Shown piece after piece: positions 8,331 through 18,400 of a stretch of DNA of 64,000 nt. The stretch lies in the NCBI RefSeq assembly GCF_029360645.1, contig NZ_JARDUA010000003.1, positions 434,001 through 498,000 on the forward strand, read 5' to 3'. The position numbers were made by a program, and so were the translations under genes. A model generated the notes under the pieces. The model saw only the letters and a program-made list of their open reading frames with translations. It did no database searches and had not been told where the DNA came from. The stretch is from Pontibacter litorisediminis. Its GTDB lineage: Bacteria > Bacteroidota > Bacteroidia > Cytophagales > Hymenobacteraceae. How positions within the stretch are numbered: the stretch's first letter is position 1; the number at the start of each line of letters is the position of its first letter.

Positions 8331-11300
8331 ATGAAACAGAGATACTCTAGTACATGGTGGCTCCCAAAGTGCAACCATGAGCGCATTTTATCACGGGAAA
8401 AAGGGCTTGCTTCGGTACTCGCGGTGGCTTGCCTGCTGCACAGCCCTCTCCGGGCTGAGTCAGCACCTCCCTCCTTTTATTATCCGGTAGATAAACCCGG
8501 GGCTATGAAAGAGCTTATACAGCAAGGGACAGAAGTAAAAGGCAGAATAACGGGTGAAGAAGGGGAGGGAATTCCGGGCGCCACTGTGGTGGTAAAAGGC
8601 ACCACAGTAGGAACTGCTACTGATGTTAATGGCAACTTTACCATTAGTGTGCCATCAGGGAGCAACACCCTCGTTGTATCCTTTATAGGCTATAAAACAC
8701 AGGAGGTGCCGATCAATAACCGGTCGAGCATAAATGTGTCGCTGCAATCGGATGCGCAGGCCTTGCAGGAGGTAGTGGTGACAGGCTATGCGGTGCAGGA
8801 GAAGAAAGACCTGACAGGTGCCGTGGCTGTGGTAGACGTGTCCGAGATGACCAAACAGCCGGAGCCCACCGTTACAAGTATGCTGCAGGGTAGAGCAGCC
8901 GGTGTAACCGTCCTCAGCTCGGGCCAACCTGGTGAGTCGCAACAAGTTAGAATTCGTGGTTTTAACACCTTTGGCAACAACACGCCGCTCTACGTGGTGG
9001 ACGGGGTGCCAACCCAGAACATCGGTGACCTGAATCCGAACGATGTAGAAACGATGCAAGTGCTGAAAGATGCCGGATCTGCCTCTATCTATGGTTCCCG
9101 CGCTGCCAACGGTGTGGTCATCATCACCACCAAAAGAGGCAAGGACAAGGTGAAAGTAACCTACGACGGCTATTATGGCACACAACGCCCGCCAGAAGGC
9201 AACCATTGGAACCTAGCTAACCCGCAGGAGATGGCAGACCTGAAGTGGATGGTATATAAAAACAGTCCGAACCCAGAGAACCCTACCCCAATAGATCCTT
9301 TGTATGGCACCTATACTCCCAGCAGTTCACCTAGGCTGCCTGATTACCTGGTGGCAGGTAATCTGACGGGCTTGATGGAAGGTGACCCGGCTGTAGACCC
9401 ATCGCTTTATTCCGTAAATCCTTTCTATACCGGAGGAAGTTCAGAATTAAGCTCTTTCTATCGTATCGTGAAGGCTAATAAGGAGGGGACTGACTGGTTT
9501 GACGAGATATTCAACCCTGCTTCCATCACCAGCCACAACGTGGGCGTGAGTGGCGGTGGCGATATGGGCAGCTTTTATTTTGGCGCCAATTACTTTAACC
9601 AGGAAGGCACCTTAAAGAACACCTACTATAAGCGATACACTGTAAGGGCCAACAGCACCTACAACCTTTCTGAGAAGGTACGCATCGGAGAAAACCTCTC
9701 TTACTCCATTATTAACAACAGAATGGTTGGCGGAGGCGAAAACATGATCAACATGGCTTACCGCCAGCAGACCATCATCCCGGTGTATGACATCATGGGT
9801 AACTTTGCTGGTTCCTTTGGCAGTGGCCTGGGTAACGCCAGAAACCCGGTGGCACAGCTCGACAGAATTAAAAATAACAGAGCCTTGAGCAGCCGCCTGT
9901 TTGGTAATGCGTTCGCAGAGGCGGACCTGTTGCAGCACTTTACATTGCGCACCAGCTTTGGCGGCGAGATGTATAATACCAACAGCCGTGCCTTTACCTT
10001 TCCGGAGTATGAGAACGCGGAGAACAACTCGTTTAGCCAGTTCGACCAAAATGCAAACAGTGGCTATAACTGGACCTGGACCAACACCCTGACCTATAAG
10101 CAGAACTTCAATGATGTGCACAACATAACTGTGGTGGTTGGTACTGAAGCCTACAATAACTACTGGGAATTTGTTAACGGAACAGCCAGGGGATACTTCT
10201 CCTTCGACCCGAACTACACAACCCTCTCCACAGGAACAACGGCACGTAACAGCTTTAGCGGAAGGGGCGAAGATGCGCTGTACTCCCTGATAGGACGTTT
10301 GGATTACAACCTGATGGATAAGTATCTGTTTGGGTTCGTGATCCGCCGCGACGGGTCATCCAGGTTTGGAGCCGACACACGCTATGGCACCTTTCCGGCA
10401 GCTAGTGCCGGCTGGCGCCTCTCACAGGAGAGCTTTATGCAGGGCATCAGCTGGATTAACGACCTGAAGATACGTGGCGGTTATGGCGTGATGGGTAACC
10501 AATTGAACGTAGCCTCTGAGAACGCTTTCTTCCTGTATGGCGCTGATCCTAACCTGACATACTATGATATAGATGGCACCAATAAGACCACAGTAGAAGG
10601 CTTCCGACAGTCGCGCATTGGTTACCCAGGTGCAAAGTGGGAAACCAACATCAACAGCAACATTGGTTTCGATGCGACCTTATTCAACGGCAAAATAGAC
10701 ATAACAGCAGACTACTATCGCAAGGTAATCGACGACCTGCTGTTTGACCCGGAGCTCCCGGCTACTTCTGGAGCAGCGATAAGGCCGTTTGTGAACATTG
10801 CCAAGATGAAGAACAGCGGCCTGGACCTGGCAATCACAGGTCATATTAACGCAACCTCCGACCTTAGCTTCGATATCACCGGAACCTTAACGACTTACAA
10901 CAACGAAATTCTGAAAGTATCCAATGGTTCAGCTTATTTTGATCGTGAGTCTCGTCGCTTTAACGGTAGCTACATTATCCGTAACCGTGTAGGGGATGCC
11001 ATGAGCTCCTTCTACGGCTACCAGATAGAGGGTTTCTGGGACGATGAGGCCGAGATTAACGCTGCCAACGAAGCGGCGCAGGCTGCCACCGACGATGCAA
11101 ATGCTGTTTACCAGTCGGACGTAGCGGTTGGGCGCTTCCGCTATGCAGATACCAATGGCGACGGTATCATCACCCCGGATGACAAAACCATTCTTGGTAA
11201 CCCGAACCCGGACTTTACCTACGGCCTGAACATTGGTGCCAACTATAAGAACTTTGACTTTAGCATGTTCCTGTATGGCTCGCAGGGCAACGAAATATGG

Positions 11301-11708
11301 AACCAGGTAAAGTGGTGGACTGATTTCTACCCGAACTTTGGGGGAGCTAAGAGCAAAACCGCCGTGCATGACTCCTGGACGCCTGAGAACCGCAACGCCA
11401 CTGCCCCTATCCAGGAACGAGAAGGATCTTTTAGCTCCGCCAACGTTCCTAACTCCTACTTTGTGGAGGATGGTTCTTACCTGAGAGCCAAGAACGTGCA
11501 GTTAGGCTATACTTTACCAAAGAGCATCCTGGAAAACTACGGCATCGGAAGCCTGAGAGTGTACCTGCAGGCTACTAACCTGTTTACCATCACAAACTAC
11601 TCTGGAATAGATCCAGAGATATCGGGCAGCACAGTTGCTTTTGGTATAGACGAAGGTAACTACCCTAACGTGCGCCAGTACCTGGTTGGCCTGAACCTGT
11701 CCTTCTAG
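8331..11708 (+). CDS. SusC-like TonB-dependent outer-membrane receptor
   Basis: 1125 aa. A hydrophobic signal segment lies at about residues 26-43 (ASVLAVACLLHSP) with cleavage likely after LRA. Residues about 65-150 are the carboxypeptidase-D-regulatory-like N-terminal extension (KGRITGEEGEGIPGATVVVKG). Residues about 155-270 are the TonB plug, with VRIRGFNTFG and PLYVVDGVP. The remainder is a 22-strand beta-barrel ending in Phe (GLNLSF). With the SusD partner 26 bp downstream it forms a lidded importer for an oligosaccharide or other large substrate. No sigma/anti-sigma regulator is adjacent. Nearby keto-sugar enzymes suggest a glycan substrate. AAGTATA motifs are unusually sparse here. Confidence 0.95.
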   Translation: MKQRYSSTWWLPKCNHERILSREKGLASVLAVACLLHSPLRAESAPPSFYYPVDKPGAMKELIQQGTEVKGRITGEEGEGIPGATVVVKGTTVGTATDVNGNFTISVPSGSNTLVVSFIGYKTQEVPINNRSSINVSLQSDAQALQEVVVTGYAVQEKKDLTGAVAVVDVSEMTKQPEPTVTSMLQGRAAGVTVLSSGQPGESQQVRIRGFNTFGNNTPLYVVDGVPTQNIGDLNPNDVETMQVLKDAGSASIYGSRAANGVVIITTKRGKDKVKVTYDGYYGTQRPPEGNHWNLANPQEMADLKWMVYKNSPNPENPTPIDPLYGTYTPSSSPRLPDYLVAGNLTGLMEGDPAVDPSLYSVNPFYTGGSSELSSFYRIVKANKEGTDWFDEIFNPASITSHNVGVSGGGDMGSFYFGANYFNQEGTLKNTYYKRYTVRANSTYNLSEKVRIGENLSYSIINNRMVGGGENMINMAYRQQTIIPVYDIMGNFAGSFGSGLGNARNPVAQLDRIKNNRALSSRLFGNAFAEADLLQHFTLRTSFGGEMYNTNSRAFTFPEYENAENNSFSQFDQNANSGYNWTWTNTLTYKQNFNDVHNITVVVGTEAYNNYWEFVNGTARGYFSFDPNYTTLSTGTTARNSFSGRGEDALYSLIGRLDYNLMDKYLFGFVIRRDGSSRFGADTRYGTFPAASAGWRLSQESFMQGISWINDLKIRGGYGVMGNQLNVASENAFFLYGADPNLTYYDIDGTNKTTVEGFRQSRIGYPGAKWETNINSNIGFDATLFNGKIDITADYYRKVIDDLLFDPELPATSGAAIRPFVNIAKMKNSGLDLAITGHINATSDLSFDITGTLTTYNNEILKVSNGSAYFDRESRRFNGSYIIRNRVGDAMSSFYGYQIEGFWDDEAEINAANEAAQAATDDANAVYQSDVAVGRFRYADTNGDGIITPDDKTILGNPNPDFTYGLNIGANYKNFDFSMFLYGSQGNEIWNQVKWWTDFYPNFGGAKSKTAVHDSWTPENRNATAPIQEREGSFSSANVPNSYFVEDGSYLRAKNVQLGYTLPKSILENYGIGSLRVYLQATNLFTITNYSGIDPEISGSTVAFGIDEGNYPNVRQYLVGLNLSF

Positions 11709-11734
11709 TTTTAAGACTTTAAAATTCGAAAAGT

Positions 11735-13516
11735 ATGAAAAGATATAAACTGTTACTGTTAGCCGCTGTCTGTGTTGGCTCTTTGCAGCTAACAACCTCG
11801 TGCAGTGAGGACTTCCTTGAAAAACCAGCCATTGGCGGCTTAAGCGAAGACATTATTGCCAATCAGGCGGGTGTCGAGAAGCTGCTGATCGGTACCTATG
11901 CTGCCCTGGATGGACAGGGCAATGGTGCCGCAATTGCCGGGGGCGGCCAATGGGAGGCAGCGCCTACCAACTGGATTTACGGAAGTGTGGCCGGCGGTGA
12001 GGCGCACAAAGGCAGCGATGGCGCAGACCAACCTGCTATTAACTCTATCGCCACCTTTATCTCGGATCCTAGCAACGGCTTCTTCAACACCAAATGGAAA
12101 GCTTTATACGAGGGTATCTCTCGTGCTAATTCCACGCTCAAGCTGTTGGCGCAAGCCAAGGATATCTCTGACGCAGACAGGCAGAGGATTGAGGGTGAGG
12201 CGCGTTTCCTGCGCGGGCACTTTTACTTTGAGTTGAAGAAGATGTTCAACATGGTGCCTTGGATAGACGAAACGACAACTGACTTTATCCAGCCAAACGA
12301 CCAGGACATCTGGCCAAAGATTGTAGCTGACTTTCAGTTTGCCATGGATAACCTGCCAAACACGCAGGCGCAGGTTGGCAGGGCCAACAAATGGGCAGCG
12401 GCGGCATACCTTGGCAAAGCGTATCTATACCAGCACAAGTATGCAGAAGCCAAAAACATGTTTGATCAAGTTATCAACCAGGGCGTTACGACCAATGGAC
12501 TGAAGTATGGCCTGGTTGATAAGTTTAAGGACAACTTCGACGCCGCGACAGAAAATAACAAGGAGTCAGTGTTTGCCATACAAATGGTGGCTTACGACGG
12601 GACCGGTACTATTTCAAACGCCAACCAGGGCGAAATGCTGAACTATCCGTACAACAGCCCATTCCGCTGCTGCGGTTTTTTCCAGCCCACCCTTGACCTG
12701 GCAAACTCTTACCGCACCAACAGCCAGGGCCTTCCTTATCTGGACAACTACAATGCACAGCCATTGAAGAACGATCAGGGGGTTTCGTCTGGTGCAAATT
12801 TCACACCGGACACACAACCTGTAGACCCACGCCTGGACTGGACTGTTGGACGCCGTGATATTCCGTTCCTAGATTGGGGTTACCACCCTGGCCAGGCTTG
12901 GATTCGGGAGCAGAACACTGCCGGACCATACTCATCTAAAAAGCACATTTACTGGCAGGCTACTGCAGACACCTACTCAGACCAAAGCTCCTGGGCACCG
13001 GGCTCAGCCATTAACGTAGTGCTGATCCGCTATGCAGATGTGCTGTTGATGGCAGCCGAAGCAGAGGCCCAGTTAGGCAACCTGGCTCAGGCACAGGAGT
13101 ACGTGAATATGGTGCGCGCCAGAGCCGCCCTGCCAGTCAACAAAGTGTATGAGTACAAAGATCCGGCAAACCCCACAGCCGGCTTTACCAACGAGGAAGC
13201 AGCCAATTACAACGTGGCGCCTTACCCGGACGGTTACTTTGCAGGCCTAGGCAAAGAACAGGCGCTGGAGGCAATATACTTCGAGCGCAAACTAGAACTG
13301 GCCCTGGAAGGCCACCGCTTCTTCGACCTAGTGCGTTGGGGTAAGGCCGCAGAGGAGCTAAACGCCTTCTTCAGCTACGAAGGTGCAATTTTGCCAGATG
13401 TAGCTGGAGGAAGTTTCGTTACAGGAAAAAATGAGTACTTCCCAATCCCGCAAATACAGATAGACCTGCAAACGGTAAACGGGAAATCTACTCTTACTCA
13501 AAATCCTGGGTATTAG
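11735..13516 (+). CDS. SusD/RagB-family outer-membrane substrate-binding lipoprotein
   Basis: 593 aa. The signal peptide ends in a lipobox (LTTSC, Cys at residue 23), followed by SEDFLEKPAIGG, the typical SusD mature start. The TPR-like helices contain the family segments RGHFYFELKKMF and LIRYADVLLMAAEAEAQLG, and the C-terminus has YFERKLELALEGHRFFDLVRWG, a strong RagB/SusD hallmark. It acts as the surface lid that captures substrate for the SusC barrel encoded 26 bp upstream. The pair is transcribed together and ends at a long hairpin facing the convergent GMC operon. Confidence 0.95.
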   Translation: MKRYKLLLLAAVCVGSLQLTTSCSEDFLEKPAIGGLSEDIIANQAGVEKLLIGTYAALDGQGNGAAIAGGGQWEAAPTNWIYGSVAGGEAHKGSDGADQPAINSIATFISDPSNGFFNTKWKALYEGISRANSTLKLLAQAKDISDADRQRIEGEARFLRGHFYFELKKMFNMVPWIDETTTDFIQPNDQDIWPKIVADFQFAMDNLPNTQAQVGRANKWAAAAYLGKAYLYQHKYAEAKNMFDQVINQGVTTNGLKYGLVDKFKDNFDAATENNKESVFAIQMVAYDGTGTISNANQGEMLNYPYNSPFRCCGFFQPTLDLANSYRTNSQGLPYLDNYNAQPLKNDQGVSSGANFTPDTQPVDPRLDWTVGRRDIPFLDWGYHPGQAWIREQNTAGPYSSKKHIYWQATADTYSDQSSWAPGSAINVVLIRYADVLLMAAEAEAQLGNLAQAQEYVNMVRARAALPVNKVYEYKDPANPTAGFTNEEAANYNVAPYPDGYFAGLGKEQALEAIYFERKLELALEGHRFFDLVRWGKAAEELNAFFSYEGAILPDVAGGSFVTGKNEYFPIPQIQIDLQTVNGKSTLTQNPGY

Positions 13517-13558
13517 ACGAGTCTATCTTATACTTCTAGTCCTGTTATAGCATAACAT

Positions 13559-13614
13559 GACGTATAAACAGAAAACCACCTGCAGACCTGCAGGTGGTTT
13601 TCTGTTTATACGTC
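13559..13614. terminator. Very long perfect hairpin between susD and the GMC operon
   Basis: 27-nt arms (13559-13585 and 13588-13614) are perfect reverse complements with only 2 nt between them. The arms carry GTATAAA and TTTATAC near their bases, a partial form of the dispersed motif. It lies between convergent genes and so serves both directions. Confidence 0.85.
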
Positions 13615-13645
13615 TTATACTTCTTTTCGGGGGAGGTACCTATAC

Positions 13646-15361
13646 TTACAGATTCCCTTTCCTCAGCTCGCTCACGGCATGGTCTACGGCGCGGGCCGTC
13701 AGGGCCATGTAAGTGAGCGATGGGTTCTGCGTTCCGGTGGAGTTCATGCAGGCCCCATCGGTGACGAACACATTCTTACAAGCGTGCAGCTGGTTATACT
13801 TGTTCAGGAGCGAGGTCTTCGGGTCGTGGCCCATCCTGACGCCGCCCATTTCATGAATATCCAGCCCTGGCGCCTGTTTGCTGTCATTGGCGTGGATGTT
13901 CTTGCAGCCGGCCTTATCCAGCATTTCTGCGCCCTGCACCAAAAAGTCCTTCAGGGACTTTTCATCGTTGTCATCGTACCCAACTGATACCTGCAGCAAA
14001 GGGACTCCCCAGGCGTCTTTCTCGCTGGTGCTCAGGCTAACGTAGTTGCTTTCCTTCGGAATGGTCTCCCCTTGCATCATCATATAGATACCCCAGTTTC
14101 CGGGCTCCGACAGCGCATCTTTATAAGCCGCCCCAATCTGCTCGCCGTTCGGGCCGGCGCCTGCTCTGCCCCTGCCGGCGCTGTAGAACACCATGTACCC
14201 CCGCAGGAAATCGGTTTCCTGCTTGTGCACGTTTCTAAAGTTCGGCATCATGACCGCACAAGGGCGGCGGCCGTAGTAGTAGCTGTCTTCATAACCTTCC
14301 ATACTTGCCGAGAGCGAACCGCGGTAGTTGTGGAAGGCCACATACTTGCCTAAAAGGCCGCTATCATTCCCCAGGCCACTCGGGAACCGGGAAGAGGTGG
14401 AGTTCAGCAGGATGAGGTTGGTATTCAGCGCAGCCGCGTTCACAAAAATAATGCTGGCAAAGTACTCCTTCACTTCCTTGGTGTGCGCGTCCACCACGCG
14501 TACCCCTGTGGCCTTGCCTTTTTTCTCATCATAAAGTATAGAATGTACTACCGAATCAGGACGAAGGGTGAGGTTGCCGGTCTTGGCAGCCCAGGGCAGG
14601 GTAGAGGAGTTAGAGGAGAAGTAACCACCATAAGGGCAGCCGCGCTGGCACAGTGTTCTGGCCTGGCACTGCCCACGTCCCTGCTGGTGGTGGATTTCCT
14701 GAGGCTTGGTTAAGTGGGCGCAACGGCCAATCATTACATGGCGGTCCTGGTAAGTCTCTACGATTCGCTTGCGGATGGCTTTCTCAACCACGTTCATCTC
14801 CCAGGGCGGGAGGAACTCACCATCTGGCAAAGTATCCACCCCATCTTTGTTGCCACTGATCCCGACAAAGCGCTCCACATGGCTGTACCAGGGAGCAATG
14901 TCATCGTAGCGGATGGGCCAGTCTACGGCAAAGCCGTCACGGGCGGGCCCTTCAAAATCATACTTGCTCCAGCGTTGGGTCTGCCTGGCCCACAAAAGCG
15001 ACTTGCCGCCCACCTGGTAACCACGAATCCAGTCGAAGGGCTTTTCCTGTACGTAGGGGTGTTCCTTGTCCTTTACAAAAAAATGAGTGGCATCTTCCCG
15101 GAAGGCATAGCACCTGGAGGCGATGGGGTTTTCTTCCAGGTGCTCCAGCGACAGGCGGCCACGGTGCGGGAAGTCCCAAGGCGCTTTGGTTGCTGTGGGA
15201 TAATCCTTCAGGTGCTCCACATTTCTTCCCCGCTCCAGCACCAAGGTTTTCAACCCTTTGTCACATAGCTCTTTAGCAGCCCAGCCGCCACTAATCCCAG
15301 ACCCGATCACGATGGCATCATAGGTATGGCCAGCGAATTTGGAAGTGTTAATATTTGCCAT
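13646..15361 (-). CDS. GMC-family FAD-dependent oxidoreductase
   Basis: 571 aa. The N-terminal dinucleotide-binding motif is AIVIGSGISGGWAAKEL, with the Glu for ribose binding at LVLERG. The C-terminal GMC segment is VFVTDGACMNSTGTQNPSLT (family His/Asn region). A Cys cluster (CQARTLCQRGCPYGGYF) resembles that of gluconate 2-dehydrogenase-like GMC proteins. No signal peptide is visible. It probably oxidises a sugar hydroxyl using FAD. It is the last gene of a minus-strand operon with a DUF1080 protein and a Gfo/Idh protein; that grouping fits C3-oxidation of sugars (inference). Electron acceptor and substrate are unknown. Confidence 0.88.
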   Translation of the reverse strand: MANINTSKFAGHTYDAIVIGSGISGGWAAKELCDKGLKTLVLERGRNVEHLKDYPTATKAPWDFPHRGRLSLEHLEENPIASRCYAFREDATHFFVKDKEHPYVQEKPFDWIRGYQVGGKSLLWARQTQRWSKYDFEGPARDGFAVDWPIRYDDIAPWYSHVERFVGISGNKDGVDTLPDGEFLPPWEMNVVEKAIRKRIVETYQDRHVMIGRCAHLTKPQEIHHQQGRGQCQARTLCQRGCPYGGYFSSNSSTLPWAAKTGNLTLRPDSVVHSILYDEKKGKATGVRVVDAHTKEVKEYFASIIFVNAAALNTNLILLNSTSSRFPSGLGNDSGLLGKYVAFHNYRGSLSASMEGYEDSYYYGRRPCAVMMPNFRNVHKQETDFLRGYMVFYSAGRGRAGAGPNGEQIGAAYKDALSEPGNWGIYMMMQGETIPKESNYVSLSTSEKDAWGVPLLQVSVGYDDNDEKSLKDFLVQGAEMLDKAGCKNIHANDSKQAPGLDIHEMGGVRMGHDPKTSLLNKYNQLHACKNVFVTDGACMNSTGTQNPSLTYMALTARAVDHAVSELRKGNL

Positions 15362-15397
15362 CTTGCTTATCTAAATGTCGTTAAATCTTATAAGCAA

Positions 15398-15425
15398 CTG
15401 AAGGCCGGCGGGTACCGGCCTTCAG
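15398..15425 (-). terminator. Hairpin between DUF1080 gene and GMC gene
   Basis: 11-bp perfect arms (15398-15408 and 15415-15425), 6-nt loop, no T-tract. It lies in the 89-bp gap between two same-strand genes, so it may be an attenuator or mRNA-processing/stability element and not a full terminator. Confidence 0.55.
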
Positions 15426-15450
15426 TAAGCTGAAAACTATACTTGCCCTG

Positions 15451-18400
15451 TTACAAAACCTTCTGGTCCTTGCTCAAGTCTTTGATGCGGATGTTGCGGA
15501 ACCAAACGGTGGAGCCGTGCCCCAGGAAGCCAATGTAGCCTTTTGCTCGCTTCAGCCCTGGATGCTCTTTTCCATCCAGCGTTCCGTTTTTGCTGGCCTG
15601 TGCAATATCGCCCTCCAGAATGGTCGTGCCATTCAAGGTTACCTTCACCTTCGGTCCTTTCAGGATCACCTCCTGATAGTTCCATTCCCCAACTGGCTTC
15701 AGCGCTCCTCGCTTGGCTGTAAGCACGCCGTACACGGAACCGTGGTACTGGTAGTCTTCCAGGTCTCTGTAAATGGCGGCGTCATTGTCCAGAATCTGCA
15801 ACTCCATTCCTTCGTAGGCAGCATCGCCCTCGAGCGGTGTACGCACGCCAAGGCCATTGTTAGCCCCAGGAGTTAGCTTAAACTCGAATCGGAAAACAAA
15901 GTCACCGTACTCCTGCTTGGTATAAAGGTTGCCACCGCTTCCGAACTTGGGCTCGCGCACCACCAGCACCCCATCCTCTATGGTATAGTCGGTGGTGTTG
16001 CCCTGCCAGTTGTGCATGTTGGTACCGTCAAACAGTACTTTAAAGCCTTCCTTCCTCTCGGCTGCGCTCAGTTCAAACGGCTTGGGGCCTGGGATCTCGC
16101 GGATGTAAATATCGCGGTACGCTATCCTGGAGCCGTGTGCCTGCAGTTCTATCTGCTCCTCAGGGAAAATTGGCAGGTCGCGATTCCAGAAGTTCTCCAG
16201 TATCACATTGTCCGTTACCAGTTCTCCGTTCAGGTATACCGTCACCCGGTCGCCCTGCATCAGGATGCGGAAGTTGTTCCACTCGCCAAGCGGGTTGTCG
16301 GCTACCTTCAGCGGCTTGCTTGGATGTACTTTGTTGTTGTACAGGCCGCCTGAGCCTACCTGTGCGCCTACATCCACCCGGGAAGTGTCCCAGATCTGCA
16401 CCTGTGGTGTGCCCCGCAGGTAAATGCCGGCATCGCCTTCCTTGTGGCCGTCATCGAAGATTTTCCAATCCACGAACATCTCAATGTCGCCATATTGCTT
16501 AACGGTGGCAATGTTATCGCCCTTGCCGGTGAAGATGAGTTCGCCGTTTTCCACCAGCCAGCTTTTGCGCATCTGCTCATCGGCCTGCTGCTGCTTTTGG
16601 GCCAGGGTCTTCTTGTCCATTTTTGCCCGCGCAATAGGATTTTCCACCAGGCCTTTCCAGCCGGTCAGGTCTTTGCCGTTAAACAGCGGCACAAAGCCCT
16701 CTCCTTGCGGCATCTCCGCCAGGAACTTGCGCATCGACTCTTTCTGGTATTCACTGTCCGGCCCCTGCAGCACCTGCATTGTCTTGTTCAGGTACTCCCG
16801 CACCACGTCTCCCTGAAAATCCGTGCTGGACAAAGCGATGTTCATGACCGCATGCGCCGCCTGTTGCTGCAAAGCGGGCTCATCCAGGTACTTTCCGGCA
16901 AATACCAGCGCTGGGAAGGTTCTGTTCCTGCCTACTTGCGAGAGGATAAGCTGCTTCTGCTCGGTGGTTTGGGCTACCTCCATGGCCTTACGAAGCAGCA
17001 GCACCTTCTGCGGCGCCGGATACTTGGATAGGCTCACGGTGCGGATATACCCTTTCAGTGCCTGGTCCAGGTAGGTTGTATTGCCTGCGCTGATACGATA
17101 CAATTCATTGGCCGCACTTACATCCGACCATTGCGATAGCGCTGCCAAGGCAGCCTTTTTTGTAGTTGCATCTCCGTTTTGGAAAGCCTGCGCAACGGCC
17201 TGAAGCGCCTGGTCTCCGCCTATACTTGCCAGTATGTTAAAGTAAGCAGATCGCTTTTCTGCAGGCGCCTCGTTCATCTTCTGCAGCACCAGTTTTGCCT
17301 TTTCGGCCTGGTTTTCATAGTCCCCTACGGCGGCCACAACGGCTTTTTGCACCGCCTCCAGTTCTTCCGGCCGTGATGTCTCGTTCAGCAGGTTAAATAA
17401 CTGCGGCAGGTTCTCTTTGCTGGCGATGTTGGCAAGGGCCTCCAGTGCAGCCATGCGCACGGCAGCATCTTTATGCTTGGCGTAAGGCAGCACCTCCTGG
17501 AATCTTTTGTTCTCCCCGCGGGCACCCAGTACCGCTAACAGCTCTGCCTGCGCCACTGCCGGCATTTTCGGCAAGGCCTGTGAGACTTTATCCGTCATGC
17601 CATCGCCTTTCATGATCAAAAGAGCGTTTCTAACGGCAATGGCTTCTTGTTCACCACCTTTGCGCATGGCTTTCAATAGGGAGGGCAAGGCTTCTTCCTG
17701 CCCCAGCTTACCGGCTGCACCTATGGCGGCGAGCCTTACCTGCTCCTCTTTGCTCTTCAATGCTTTTTGCACTGCCGGCAGGGCGCCCTTCGCACCGTTA
17801 TTGCCCAGCATGGTGATGATCTCGGCCTGTACGGCGGCATCGGCTTTCTTTTGCTTGTTTACCCACAGCGAGGTGTTGTCTGCTGTCAGGTATGGCCCGG
17901 CAAACTTCAGGGCGGCAGCGCGGTATTCTTTATTCGCATCGCCTGCTGCGTTTACCAGAAGCGGCATACTTTGTTCTTTCTGAATGTCGCTCAAAAGTTT
18001 CAGGGCTGCCGTGCGCGTGTGCACCTGCTCATCCGTAGCAGTTTTACCTAAGATCGATTGGGCAATGCGCAGGGCCTGCTCCGGCTGCCCCTTTTCTGCC
18101 AGGCGCTTGGCATACAGCAGGTAGGCGGCAACGGCGTTATCTTTGTCAAATTTGTAGTTATCCTCTTCCGCCGCTTTGGCCAGAGCGGCCTCGGCAGCCG
18201 GATCTGCGATGTTGGCCAGGGCATAGAGGGCCAGCTTGCGCAGCTTTTCATCCTGGCTGCTGGCCAGGGGCGTTAAGGCTGGCACAGCTGCGGCATGGCG
18301 GGTATCGCCTAAGGCCTCTACCAGTGCCAACTGGCAATCGCCCTGCGCATTTTGCAGGCCCTGCAGGAGCGCCTGGCTGGCGCCGGGGCTGTTTATACTT

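Noticed and set aside
9612..10121. 169-aa ORF antisense to susC
   Set aside because: Shadow frame; susC barrel sequence continues through it.
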